A DNA stretch of 62,636 bases from Streptomyces cupreus. GTDB lineage: Bacteria; Actinomycetota; Actinomycetes; Streptomycetales; Streptomycetaceae. The stretch is from positions 1 through 62,636 of the forward strand of contig NZ_JACMSF010000053.1 of assembly GCF_014257025.1 (NCBI RefSeq), read 5' to 3'. Positions 1 to 8,008 of this stretch are shown here, piece by piece. Within the stretch, counting starts at the first letter, position 1, and each line of letters opens with the position of its first letter. The position numbers and the translations under genes are program-made. The notes below the pieces were generated by a model. That model made no database searches. It had not been told where the DNA came from and was given only the letters and a program-made list of their open reading frames with translations.

Positions 1-1
1 G

Positions 2-406
2 GAGACCCTGCCCATGGTGGCCGTCGACCCAGGGCTGCTGGAGCGCTCGGTCGCCAACGTCGTGGAGAACGCCGTCAAGTACAGCCCGCCCGGCGCCCCC
101 GTCCTCGTCTCCGCAAGCTCGATCGCCGACCGCGTCGAGGTCCGGGTCGTGGACCGCGGGCCCGGAGTCCCCGACGACGCCAAGGAGCGTATCTTCGCGC
201 CCTTCCAGCGGTACGGTGACGCACCGCGCGGCGCCGGGGTGGGGCTGGGACTCGCGGTGGCGCGCGGGTTCGCGGAGGCGATGGGCGGGACGCTGAACGC
301 GGAGGACACCCCCGGCGGCGGCCTCACGATGGTCCTCACACTGCGCGTCGCCGCCGACGAGCTTGTTCACCCCGTAGTACCGGAACCCGAAAGGCAGGCC
401 ACATGA
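2..406 (+). CDS. kdpD: KdpD-type sensor histidine kinase, C-terminal part only
   Basis: The frame is open from the window edge, so the gene starts outside and only about 134 residues are visible. They hold the ATPase core of a histidine kinase: an N box (VVENAVKYSP), a G1 box (VVDRGPGVPDD) and a G2 box (GVGLGLAVARG). The end EAMGGTLNAEDTPGGG is typical of KdpD. KdpD senses potassium or turgor and phosphorylates KdpE. The stop codon overlaps the start of the next gene (ATGA), which supports a kdpDE operon. The sensory and membrane parts cannot be seen. Confidence 0.88.
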   Translation, partial: ETLPMVAVDPGLLERSVANVVENAVKYSPPGAPVLVSASSIADRVEVRVVDRGPGVPDDAKERIFAPFQRYGDAPRGAGVGLGLAVARGFAEAMGGTLNAEDTPGGGLTMVLTLRVAADELVHPVVPEPERQAT

Positions 407-1086
407 CCCGGGTGCTCGTGATCGAGGACGAGCCGCAGATCGTGCGCGCCCTGGTGATCAACCTCAAGGCGCGCAAGTACGAGGTGGACGCCGCGCAGGA
501 CGGCGCCAGTGCCCTTGAGCTCGCCGCCGCCCGCCACCCCGACGTGGTGGTCCTCGACCTCGGTCTGCCCGACATGGACGGCGTCGAGGTGATCCGGGGC
601 CTGCGCGGCTGGACCCGGGTACCGATCCTGGTGCTGTCCGCCCGGCACTCCTCCGACGAGAAGGTCGAGGCGCTGGACGCGGGCGCCGACGACTACGTGA
701 CCAAGCCGTTCGGCATGGACGAGCTGCTGGCCCGGCTCCGCGCGGCGGTCCGGCGCGCCGAGCCCCCCGGCGGCGGCGAGGAGGACGTGATCGTCGAGAC
801 CGGCACGTTCACTGTCGACCTGGCCGCGAAGAAGGTCCACCGGGACGGGGCGGATGTCCGGCTGACGCCGACCGAGTGGCATCTGCTGGAGGTGCTGGTG
901 CGCAACTCCGGGCGGCTGGTCAGCCAGAAACAGCTGCTGCAGGAGGTCTGGGGGCCGTCCTACGGGACGGAGACGAACTATCTGCGGGTGTACATGGCCC
1001 AGTTGAGACGGAAGCTGGAAGCCGATCCCTCACATCCGAAGCACTTCATCACCGAGCCCGGGATGGGGTATCGCTTCGAGCGCTAG
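403..1086 (+). CDS. kdpE: KdpE-type response regulator (OmpR family)
   Basis: This 227-residue protein has an N-terminal receiver domain with the acidic pair E8/D9, phospho-acceptor D52 (VVLDLGLPD) and the conserved Lys in VTKPFG. A C-terminal OmpR-type winged helix follows from about residue 125 and ends in the usual GMGYRFER. Length and layout match KdpE, the activator of high-affinity potassium uptake. It overlaps kdpD by 4 bp and is surely co-translated with it. Its stop codon overlaps the stop of the convergent SGNH hydrolase gene. The kdpFABC pump genes are not in the window. Confidence 0.92.
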   Translation: MTRVLVIEDEPQIVRALVINLKARKYEVDAAQDGASALELAAARHPDVVVLDLGLPDMDGVEVIRGLRGWTRVPILVLSARHSSDEKVEALDAGADDYVTKPFGMDELLARLRAAVRRAEPPGGGEEDVIVETGTFTVDLAAKKVHRDGADVRLTPTEWHLLEVLVRNSGRLVSQKQLLQEVWGPSYGTETNYLRVYMAQLRRKLEADPSHPKHFITEPGMGYRFER

Positions 1087-2222
1087 CCCCCGAAGACGCG
1101 TTCCGCGAAGCGGTCGCCGATACGGCGGTGTGTGGCCGCGTCCGGGTGGAGTTCGTCGGGGAGGGGCAGCTCGGCGTAGTCCTGCTCGCCGTAGAGGTCG
1201 AGGCCGTTCAGGTAGGTGAGGTTCGGGTCGTCCTGTCGGCGCTGTTCCACGATCCGGGACAGCTCCTCGCGGATCACCGTGAGGGTCAGTTTTCCGGCGG
1301 CCCGCTCGGCGGGGTCGCCGAGTGCCTGGAACTTCAGCTTTCCGGTGCTCAGGGCGGCGAGGTCGAAGGCGCCCGGGCCCGGGGTGTCCTCGTGGATGGG
1401 GCACAGGATCGGGGAGACGACCAGCAGCGGTGTGTCGGGGTGGCCGTCGCGGATGGTGTCCAGGAAGCCGTGGACGGCCGGGGTGAAGGCGCGCAGCCGC
1501 ATCAGGTCCAGGTTCACCAGGTTGATGCCGATCTTGACGCTGATCAGGTCGGCCGGGGTGTCCCGGATCGCACGGGCGGTGAAAGGGTCCAGAAGGGCGC
1601 TGCCGCCGAAGCCCAGGTTGATCAGGTCGACGTCGGCCAGGGTCGCGGCGCGGGCGGGCCAGGTGCCGGTGGGGCTCGCCGCGTCGGAGCCGTGGCTGAT
1701 GGAGCTGCCGTGGTGCAGCCACACCTTGCGGCCGCGGTCCGGGAGAGGCTCGATGGGGGCGTCCGTGCGCAAGGCCACGAGTTCCGTGGTCTCGTTGTGC
1801 GGCAGCCAGATCTCCACGTCCTTCTCCCGGGCGGGCAGTCCGGTGAAGCGCAGGGTGGCGACCGGTCCTGGCCGGTGCTCGGCGGTGCCGGTCGACATGT
1901 CGATGGTGAGGGTATTGCCACCGGTCGCTACCGCCTGGGCGGTCAGAGTGCCGTCGACGAGCAGGTCGTAGACGCCGTCCGGACGGGGCGGGGCGCCGAC
2001 GTACGTCCGCTTCGTGGGCAGTGTCTTCAGCTGTACGGCGGTGGCGCGGGTGCGGAAGGTCAGCCGTACGCCGGAGGGCTGGGACTCGGCCATGGCGAGC
2101 TGGGGGTCGGCGTACTGGGCGCGGGCCCGGGCGGGGAGCCGGTGCGGGAGCAGGCCGTGCTCGGTGTGCTCCAGGTCGAGGGCGCCGCGGACGAGGGCGG
2201 GGGTGAGGGGCGTGGAGTACAT
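1083..2222 (-). CDS. SGNH/GDSL-type hydrolase or esterase
   Basis: This 379-residue protein has a beta-rich N-terminal half (about residues 1-170) and an SGNH hydrolase fold after it. Block I is GSSISHG, with the nucleophile Ser in the variant GSS rather than GDS. Block V is DELHPDAATH, which supplies the Asp and His. This two-domain layout resembles carbohydrate-active acyl esterases, but the substrate cannot be told. No signal peptide is evident, so it is probably cytoplasmic. Its start is 9 bp after the stop of the TetR gene, so the two form an operon. It converges on kdpE. Confidence 0.75.
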   Translation of the reverse strand: MYSTPLTPALVRGALDLEHTEHGLLPHRLPARARAQYADPQLAMAESQPSGVRLTFRTRATAVQLKTLPTKRTYVGAPPRPDGVYDLLVDGTLTAQAVATGGNTLTIDMSTGTAEHRPGPVATLRFTGLPAREKDVEIWLPHNETTELVALRTDAPIEPLPDRGRKVWLHHGSSISHGSDAASPTGTWPARAATLADVDLINLGFGGSALLDPFTARAIRDTPADLISVKIGINLVNLDLMRLRAFTPAVHGFLDTIRDGHPDTPLLVVSPILCPIHEDTPGPGAFDLAALSTGKLKFQALGDPAERAAGKLTLTVIREELSRIVEQRRQDDPNLTYLNGLDLYGEQDYAELPLPDELHPDAATHRRIGDRFAERVFGG

Positions 2223-2231
2223 GAACGACCT

Positions 2232-2801
2232 TCAGGCTTGGGGCCAGTTGCGCAGGGTGGCGTCGAGGGCGTCCAGGATGCGGGCCCAGGACTCCTCGCT
2301 GTCGGGGGAGCTGTGGCTGAAGCCTCCGGCCAGCTCCAGGTCGACGTAGCCGTGGAAGACGCTGCCGAGGAGGCGGACGGCGTGGGTCTGGTCCGGCTCG
2401 GTCAGGTCGTAGCCGCGCAGGATGGCCCGGGTCATCTGGGCGTGCCGTACGCCCGCGCTCTGCGCCGCCGTCTCCGGGTCGAGGCGGAAGCGGGCCGCGG
2501 CGTAGCGGCCGGGGTGGGTGCGGGCGTAGTCGCGGTAGACGTCGGCGAACGCGGTCAGGGCGTCCTTGCCGGCCCGGCCCGCCAGCGCGTCGGCGGCCCG
2601 GTCGGCGAGCTCCTCCAGGGCCAGCAGGGCGATCCGGGTCTTGAGCTCCTGGGAGTTCTTCAGATGTGAGTACAGGCTGGCGACCTTGACGTCGAAGCGG
2701 CGGGCCAGCTCCGACACGGTCACCCGGTCGAAGCCGACCTCGTCGGCGAGCTCCGCCCCGGCCCGGGTCAACAGCTCCGGAGTGAGTCCTGCGCGTACCA
2801 T
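2232..2801 (-). CDS. TetR-family transcriptional regulator
   Basis: This 189-residue protein has an N-terminal TetR helix-turn-helix (about residues 20-55; VTVSELARRFDVKVASLYSH). The C-terminal ligand domain has a WHG-like pattern (GSVFHGYVDLELAGGF). It lies directly upstream of the SGNH hydrolase on the same strand, so it most likely represses both genes. A 9-3-9 inverted repeat 35 bp before its start codon is the obvious operator. The ligand is unknown. Confidence 0.88.
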   Translation of the reverse strand: MVRAGLTPELLTRAGAELADEVGFDRVTVSELARRFDVKVASLYSHLKNSQELKTRIALLALEELADRAADALAGRAGKDALTAFADVYRDYARTHPGRYAAARFRLDPETAAQSAGVRHAQMTRAILRGYDLTEPDQTHAVRLLGSVFHGYVDLELAGGFSHSSPDSEESWARILDALDATLRNWPQA

Positions 2802-2836
2802 GACCGTCCTTTCCTTTACCGAAAGCCATTGTGGGA

Positions 2837-2857
2837 TTGCCTAAAAGCTTTAGGCAA
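2837..2857. promoter_or_regulatory. TetR-type palindromic operator
   Basis: A perfect inverted repeat, TTGCCTAAA, 3 bp, TTTAGGCAA. It stands out in this GC-rich DNA by its A/T content. It lies between the TetR start (2801) and the divergent OB-fold gene (2937). Size and position fit autoregulation by the adjacent TetR protein. Confidence 0.8.
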
Positions 2858-2936
2858 GTCGAGGGGTGCTCACCACCGGTTCGAGGCCCCTCCCCGCGGG
2901 TACGAAGGTGTCGGTGCACCCCGGTACGCTTCAGAC

Positions 2937-3335
2937 ATGAGTTCTGTTCCTCGTTCCGAGAAGCCGGCGGGCCGGTTCCGGCGCATGCTCGACCGGCTCT
3001 CCTCGTCGCAGGAGGACCTGGAGTCCGAGGAACTGCGCGAGGACGCCGAGACGGCCGGCTGCACACGCATCGGTGACTGCCGTGACCGACAGATAGTCAC
3101 CGTTACTGGTACCTTGCGCACGGTCACTCTGCGGCCGCGTGCCGGAGTCCCGGCCCTGGAGGCCGAGCTGTTCGACGGCTCCGCCGCGCTGGACGTGGTG
3201 TGGCTCGGCAGACGCTCCATCGTGGGAATCGAGCCGGGGCGCAAGCTGATCGCATCGGGCCGGATCTCGATGAGCCGGGGCCGCCGGGTGCTCTTCAACC
3301 CGAAATACGAACTGAGACCCCTCGGACGGGAGTAG
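2937..3335 (+). CDS. OB-fold nucleic-acid-binding protein
   Basis: A 132-residue protein. About 45 polar residues precede an OB-fold-like beta region (IVTVTGTLRTVTLRP to LIASGRISMSRGRRVLFNP). This is the conserved actinobacterial small OB-fold family usually found beside the DUF3159 and TrkA genes. It probably binds nucleic acid, but no precise role is known. I chose the ATG at 2937 because the longer frame upstream crosses the TetR operator. The next gene starts 3 bp after its stop, so the two are coupled. Confidence 0.75.
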   Translation: MSSVPRSEKPAGRFRRMLDRLSSSQEDLESEELREDAETAGCTRIGDCRDRQIVTVTGTLRTVTLRPRAGVPALEAELFDGSAALDVVWLGRRSIVGIEPGRKLIASGRISMSRGRRVLFNPKYELRPLGRE

Positions 3336-3338
3336 CCG

Positions 3339-4079
3339 GTGACGTCGCTCGACAAGCCGACCGAAGACACCACCGCAGACGCTGAGCAGGATGCCCGGGC
3401 GGTGACCGAGGCCGCGCTGTTCGAGGCCTTCGGCGGCATGCGCGGCATGATCGAGACGGTGCTGCCCGGACTGCTCTTCGTCACCATCTACACCATCAAC
3501 AAGGACCTGCACCTGTCGGCGATCGCCGCGCTCGGTGTGTCCCTGCTGCTCGTCGTCGTCCGCCTGGTGATGAAGGACACCGTCAAGCACGCCTTCAGCG
3601 GTGTCTTCGGCGTGGCCTTCGGTGTCGTCTTCGCGATGATGACGGGCAACGCCAAGGACTTCTATCTGCCCGGCATGCTCTACACGCTGGGCCTGGGTCT
3701 GACGTACATCATCACCACGCTGTGCGGTGTCCCGCTGATCGGGCTGATCCTCGGCCCGGTGTTCAAGGAGAACCTCTCCTGGCGCAAGCGGAACCCGGGG
3801 CGCAAGAAGGCGTACGCGAAGGCCAGTTGGGCCTGGGGCCTGATCCTGCTCGCCAAGTGCGCGATCCTCTTCCCGCTGTACTGGTGGGCGGACACCGAGC
3901 AGTTGGGCTGGGTCCTGGTCGCGCTGAAGATCCCGCCGTTCCTGCTGGCCGTCTGGCTGACGTGGGTCTTTCTGGCGAAGGCGCCCGCTCCCATCGACGT
4001 GTTCGCGGAGATGGAAGCGGCGGAGAAGGCCGAGAAGGCCGAGGAGGAGCGCAAGGCCGCGGCCCGGTCCGCCGAATAG
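3339..4079 (+). CDS. DUF3159-family integral membrane protein
   Basis: A 246-residue protein from a GTG start 3 bp after the OB-fold gene, with GGACGGGAG as ribosome site. It has about six hydrophobic segments (for example TVLPGLLFVTIYTI, SLLLVVVRLVM, WVLVALKIPPFLLAVWL). The C-terminal tail is Lys/Glu/Ala-rich and probably helical. Motifs such as ALFEAFGGMRGM fit DUF3159. The function is unknown. The conserved position beside Trk genes hints at ion or membrane homeostasis, which is inference only. Confidence 0.8.
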   Translation: MTSLDKPTEDTTADAEQDARAVTEAALFEAFGGMRGMIETVLPGLLFVTIYTINKDLHLSAIAALGVSLLLVVVRLVMKDTVKHAFSGVFGVAFGVVFAMMTGNAKDFYLPGMLYTLGLGLTYIITTLCGVPLIGLILGPVFKENLSWRKRNPGRKKAYAKASWAWGLILLAKCAILFPLYWWADTEQLGWVLVALKIPPFLLAVWLTWVFLAKAPAPIDVFAEMEAAEKAEKAEEERKAAARSAE

Positions 4080-4085
4080 AGCAAG

Positions 4086-4122
4086 CGAAAGGGCGCCCTG
4101 GACCTCCCAGGGCGCCCTTTCG
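4086..4122. terminator. Bidirectional hairpin terminator
   Basis: A perfect 16-bp stem (CGAAAGGGCGCCCTGG and its complement) with a 5-nt loop. It lies 6 bp after the DUF3159 stop and 15 bp before the convergent trkA stop. It serves both directions. Confidence 0.9.
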
Positions 4123-4137
4123 TTGTCGTGACCCCGC

Positions 4138-4815
4138 TCAGCCCGCCGTGTCCTCGCGGCGCACCGACAGCAGGTCCTCCAGTTGTTCCTCGCGGGCCTG
4201 GGCGGCCACGAACAGGAGCTCGTCGCCCGCCTCCAGCGAGTCGTCCCGGGACGGGGTGAGCACCCGGGTGCCGCGGATGATCGTGACCAGCGAGGTGTCC
4301 TGCGGCCACTCCACATCACCGACCTGGGTGCCGGCCAGGGCCGACTCCTCGGGCAGGGTCAGCTCGACGAGGTTGGCGTCGCCGTGGCTGAAGCGCAGCA
4401 GGCGGACCAGGTCGCCGACGCTGACCGCCTCCTCGACCAGGGCGGACATCAGGCGGGGGGTGGAGACGGCGACGTCGACGCCCCAGGACTCGTTGAAGAG
4501 CCACTCGTTCTTGGGGTTGTTGACGCGGGCGACGACGCGCGGGACGCCGTACTCCGTCTTCGCCAGCAGGGAGACGACCAGGTTCACCTTGTCGTCGCCG
4601 GTCGCGGCGATCACGACGTTGCAGCGCTGGAGCGCCGCCTCGTCCAGGGACGTGATCTCGCAGGCGTCGGCGAGCAGCCACTCCGCCTGCGGGACGCGCT
4701 CGACCGAGATGGCGGTCGGCGCCTTGTCGATCAGCAGGACCTCGTGGCCGTTCTCCAGCAGTTCGCCCGCGATCGAGCGGCCGACGGCGCCGGCACCGGC
4801 AATGGCGACCCTCAT
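4138..4815 (-). CDS. trkA: TrkA-type potassium uptake regulatory subunit (second copy)
   Basis: A 225-residue RCK protein. It has an N-terminal Rossmann fold with GAGAVGRSIAGELL at the start and ends in an RCK_C/TrkA_C domain (about residues 140-215). It binds nucleotide and gates a Trk/Ktr-type potassium channel at the inner membrane face. Its start overlaps the stop of the upstream trkA copy by one base (TGATG), so the two are translated together, probably as a heteromeric gating ring. KdpDE lies nearby. Confidence 0.88.
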   Translation of the reverse strand: MRVAIAGAGAVGRSIAGELLENGHEVLLIDKAPTAISVERVPQAEWLLADACEITSLDEAALQRCNVVIAATGDDKVNLVVSLLAKTEYGVPRVVARVNNPKNEWLFNESWGVDVAVSTPRLMSALVEEAVSVGDLVRLLRFSHGDANLVELTLPEESALAGTQVGDVEWPQDTSLVTIIRGTRVLTPSRDDSLEAGDELLFVAAQAREEQLEDLLSVRREDTAG

Positions 4816-5486
4816 CAGTGACCGCCCTCCTCTTCGGGACCCTTGGCGAACGCCGCCTCGACCTTGTCGACCTCGTCGGTGCGCATCATCACGTGCACCA
4901 GGTCACCCTCCTGCAGCACCGTCTGCGAGCTGGGCAGGATGGCCTCGCCGAGGCGGGTCAGGAACGCCACGCGGACGCCCGTCTCCTCCTGAAGCTTGCT
5001 GATCTTGTGGCCCACCCAGGCCGTGGAGGTGTGCACCTCGGCGAGCTGGACGCCACCGGTGGGGTCGCGCCACAGGGGCTCGGCGCCCGAGGGCAGCAGC
5101 CGGCGCAGCATCTGGTCGGCGGTCCAGCGCACGGTCGCGACCGTGGGGATGCCGAGGCGCTGGTAGACCTCGGCGCGGCGGGGGTCGTAGATCCGGGCCG
5201 CGACATTCTCCACGCCGAACATCTCGCGGGCCACGCGCGCGGAGATGATGTTGGAGTTGTCACCGCTGGAGACGGCGGCGAAGGCGCCGGCCTCCTCGAT
5301 GCCCGCCTCGCGCAGGGTGTCCTGGTCGAAGCCGATGCCGGTGACCCGGCGGCCGCCGAAACCGGGGCCGAGTCGGCGGAAGGCGGTAGGGTCCCGATCG
5401 ATCACAGCGACCGTGTGCCCCTGTTGCTCCAGGGTCTGGGCGAGAGCGGAACCCACTCTTCCGCAGCCCATGATGACGATGTGCAC
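4815..5486 (-). CDS. trkA: TrkA-type potassium uptake regulatory subunit (first copy)
   Basis: A 223-residue RCK protein with the nucleotide motif GCGRVGSALAQTL after IVIM and an acidic residue at the end of strand two (VIDRDP). A TrkA_C domain covers about residues 135-215. It is the first gene of a two-gene operon with the other TrkA copy. The ribosome site is AAGGAC upstream of the ATG. Paired TrkA genes without an adjacent channel gene are common in actinobacteria. The APC permease at 5890 faces away and may be the functional partner, which is inference. Confidence 0.88.
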   Translation of the reverse strand: MHIVIMGCGRVGSALAQTLEQQGHTVAVIDRDPTAFRRLGPGFGGRRVTGIGFDQDTLREAGIEEAGAFAAVSSGDNSNIISARVAREMFGVENVAARIYDPRRAEVYQRLGIPTVATVRWTADQMLRRLLPSGAEPLWRDPTGGVQLAEVHTSTAWVGHKISKLQEETGVRVAFLTRLGEAILPSSQTVLQEGDLVHVMMRTDEVDKVEAAFAKGPEEEGGH

Positions 5487-5610
5487 GACCGTCCTTCCAA
5501 GGTGAAGAGATACTGCTCAGCCAGATCAGGGTCTCAGATCGACGCCCAAGCTACACACGCGCGGTAGGACGTCGGCACCCCTGTGCACGGTTGCCGTGCG
5601 TTCGAGACGA

Positions 5611-5706
5611 TCAGCGGCGGCTGATGCTGCGGACGCTGGCGAGTGTCAGGATTCCGAGGCCGACGAGAGCGGTGGCGGCGCCGATCAGCTGGGCGGTGGT
5701 GTCCAT
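5611..5706 (-). CDS. Small membrane peptide, 31 residues
   Basis: A short open frame from ATG at 5706 to TGA at 5611, preceded by GGAGG four bases upstream. It encodes one hydrophobic helix (AQLIGAATALVGLGILTLAS) followed by a basic end (RSISRR), which is a single-span topology with the basic end inside. It lies between the trkA operon and the divergent APC permease. I know no function. The strong ribosome site, the GC-rich third positions and the clean membrane helix make chance unlikely. Confidence 0.55.
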   Translation of the reverse strand: MDTTAQLIGAATALVGLGILTLASVRSISRR

Positions 5707-5889
5707 GGGGCCTCCGGAGGGCGGCAACGGCGAGAAAAATCAGCGGGTTTAGTCATATAGGCATGCCGATGCCGCGAGCTGCGGAATCCGCAGCCGCGCC
5801 GCCTCCGATTTCACCCGGAGGGCAGGGGCCGCGCGGAACTGGGGTGGCGGGTGGGCGGCAGCCCGTTCGAACGCCTACGATCCTCTGTT

Positions 5890-7938
5890 GTGTCCAAACT
5901 GACCGACGTGCCCAAACGGATTCTGATCGGGCGCGCACTGCGCAGCGACCGGCTCGGGGAAACGCTCCTGCCGAAGCGCATCGCACTTCCCGTCTTCGCC
6001 TCCGACCCGCTGTCCTCCGTGGCCTACGCGCCCGGCGAGGTGCTGCTGGTCCTGTCCATCGCGGGCGTGTCGGCGTACCACTTCAGCCCCTGGATCGCGG
6101 TCGCGGTCGTCGTCCTGATGTTCACGGTCGTCGCCTCCTACCGGCAGAACGTGCATGCCTACCCGAGCGGCGGCGGCGACTACGAGGTCGCCAACACCAA
6201 CCTCGGCCCCAAGGCCGGGCTGACCGTGGCCAGCGCGCTGCTCGTGGACTACGTCCTCACCGTGGCCGTGTCCATCTCCTCCGGCGTGGAGAACCTGGGC
6301 TCCGCCGTCCCGTTCGTCGTGGAGAACAAGGTCCTGTGCGCCATCGGCATCATCGTGCTGCTGACGCTGATGAACCTGCGCGGGGTGAAGGAATCCGGCA
6401 GCCTCTTCGCGATCCCGACGTATGTCTTCGTCGTCGGTGTCTTCATCATGATCGCTTGGGGCGCCTTCCGGGGTGTGGTCCTCGACGAGACCATGAAGTC
6501 GCCGACCGCCGACTTCCATATCGAGGCCGAGCACGAGGGCCTGGCCGGCTTCGCCCTGGTCTTCCTGCTGCTGCGCGCCTTCTCCTCCGGCTGTGCGGCG
6601 CTCACCGGCGTCGAGGCGATCAGCAACGGCGTCCCCGCCTTCCGCAAGCCCAAGTCCAAGAACGCGGCGACCACGCTCGCCCTCATGGGCTTCTTCGCGG
6701 TCACCATGTTCTGCGGCATCATCGGGCTCGCCATGGTCACCGATGTGCACATGGCGGAGAACCCGGCCAAGGACCTGATCGACAACGGTGTGCCGGTCGG
6801 CGCCGACTATGTCCAGGACCCGGTGATCTCGCAGGTCGCGGCCGCCGTCTTCGGTGACGGCACGTTCTTCTTCGTGCTGCTCGCCGCCGCCACGGCGCTG
6901 GTCCTCTTCCTCGCCGCGAACACCGCGTACAACGGCTTCCCGCTGCTCGGCTCGATCCTCGCCCAGGACCGCTATCTGCCCCGCCAGCTGCACACCCGCG
7001 GCGACCGCCTCGCGTTCTCCAACGGCATCGTGCTCCTCGCCGGCGCGGCCGCACTGCTGGTGTGGATCTACGGCGCCGACTCCACGCGGCTGATCCAGCT
7101 GTACATCGTCGGCGTGTTCGTCTCCTTCACGCTCAGCCAGACCGGCATGGTCCGGCACTGGAACCGTCATCTGCGCACCGAGACCGACCAGGCCAAGCGC
7201 CGGCACATGATCCGCTCCCGGGCGATCAACACCTTCGGCGCCTTCTTCACCGGCCTGGTGCTGGTCGTCGTCCTGGTCACCAAGTTCTCGCACGGCGCCT
7301 GGGTCGCGCTGCTCGGCATGGTGATCTTCTACGTGACCATGAGCGCGATCCGGAAGCACTACGACCGGGTCTCCGAGGAGATCGCCGCCCCCGAGGGTCC
7401 GAGCGACGACAGCGTCCGCCCCTCTCGGGTGCACTCCGTGGTCCTGGTCTCCAAGATCCACCGGCCCACGCTGCGCGCCCTCGCCTACGCCAAGCTGATG
7501 CGCACCGACACCCTCGAAGCGCTCAGCGTCAACGTCGACGCGGCCGAGACCAAGGCGCTCAAGGCCGAGTGGGAGCGGCGCGGCATCGACGTACCGCTGA
7601 AGGTCCTCGACTCGCCCTACCGCGAGATCACCCGGCCGATCATCGAGTACGTCAAGAACCTGCGCCGCGAGTCGCCGCGCGACGCCGTGTCCGTGATCAT
7701 CCCCGAGTACGTCGTCGGACACTGGTACGAGCATCTGCTGCACAACCAGAGCGCCCTGCGCCTGAAGGGCCGGCTGCTGTTCACGCCGGGTGTCATGGTG
7801 ACGTCGGTGCCCTACCAGCTCCAGTCCTCCGAGGTCGCGAAGAAGCGGGCCCGCAAGCGGCAGGAGTGGAACGCGCCGGGTTCCGTGCGGCGTGGTCCGG
7901 CTCAGGAGCGGGCGAAGGAGTCCTCGAAACAGTCGTAG
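5890..7938 (+). CDS. APC-superfamily permease with cytosolic C-terminal domain
   Basis: A 682-residue membrane protein. Residues about 30-500 carry around 12 hydrophobic segments of the amino acid/polyamine/cation permease fold (KIALPVFASDPLSSVAYAP-like start; SGGGDYEVAN). A hydrophilic domain of about 170 residues follows, with a universal-stress-like pattern (HSVVLVSKIHRPTLRALAYA). This layout matches actinobacterial APC permeases of the KimA-like type, so potassium uptake is possible. The neighbouring trkA and kdp genes support a potassium role. I chose GTG at 5890 (VSKLTDVPKR) because the family begins there. Confidence 0.8.
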   Translation: MSKLTDVPKRILIGRALRSDRLGETLLPKRIALPVFASDPLSSVAYAPGEVLLVLSIAGVSAYHFSPWIAVAVVVLMFTVVASYRQNVHAYPSGGGDYEVANTNLGPKAGLTVASALLVDYVLTVAVSISSGVENLGSAVPFVVENKVLCAIGIIVLLTLMNLRGVKESGSLFAIPTYVFVVGVFIMIAWGAFRGVVLDETMKSPTADFHIEAEHEGLAGFALVFLLLRAFSSGCAALTGVEAISNGVPAFRKPKSKNAATTLALMGFFAVTMFCGIIGLAMVTDVHMAENPAKDLIDNGVPVGADYVQDPVISQVAAAVFGDGTFFFVLLAAATALVLFLAANTAYNGFPLLGSILAQDRYLPRQLHTRGDRLAFSNGIVLLAGAAALLVWIYGADSTRLIQLYIVGVFVSFTLSQTGMVRHWNRHLRTETDQAKRRHMIRSRAINTFGAFFTGLVLVVVLVTKFSHGAWVALLGMVIFYVTMSAIRKHYDRVSEEIAAPEGPSDDSVRPSRVHSVVLVSKIHRPTLRALAYAKLMRTDTLEALSVNVDAAETKALKAEWERRGIDVPLKVLDSPYREITRPIIEYVKNLRRESPRDAVSVIIPEYVVGHWYEHLLHNQSALRLKGRLLFTPGVMVTSVPYQLQSSEVAKKRARKRQEWNAPGSVRRGPAQERAKESSKQS

Positions 7939-8008
7939 ACTGGTGGGCTGTTGTCCGGCCCTTTCGGTGTCCGGCCCGTTCCCCTTACGCATCTGGAGTC
8001 ACCCCGCC

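Noticed and set aside
876..3066. Long plus and minus frames over the SGNH and TetR genes
   Set aside because: Low-complexity Gly/Ala/Arg/Pro composition without motifs. The SGNH hydrolase and TetR frames explain the DNA.
5487..5889. Cyclic-di-AMP (ydaO-type) riboswitch before the permease
   Set aside because: Such switches precede potassium genes in actinobacteria, but I could not find the conserved core by eye. A covariance-model search would be needed.
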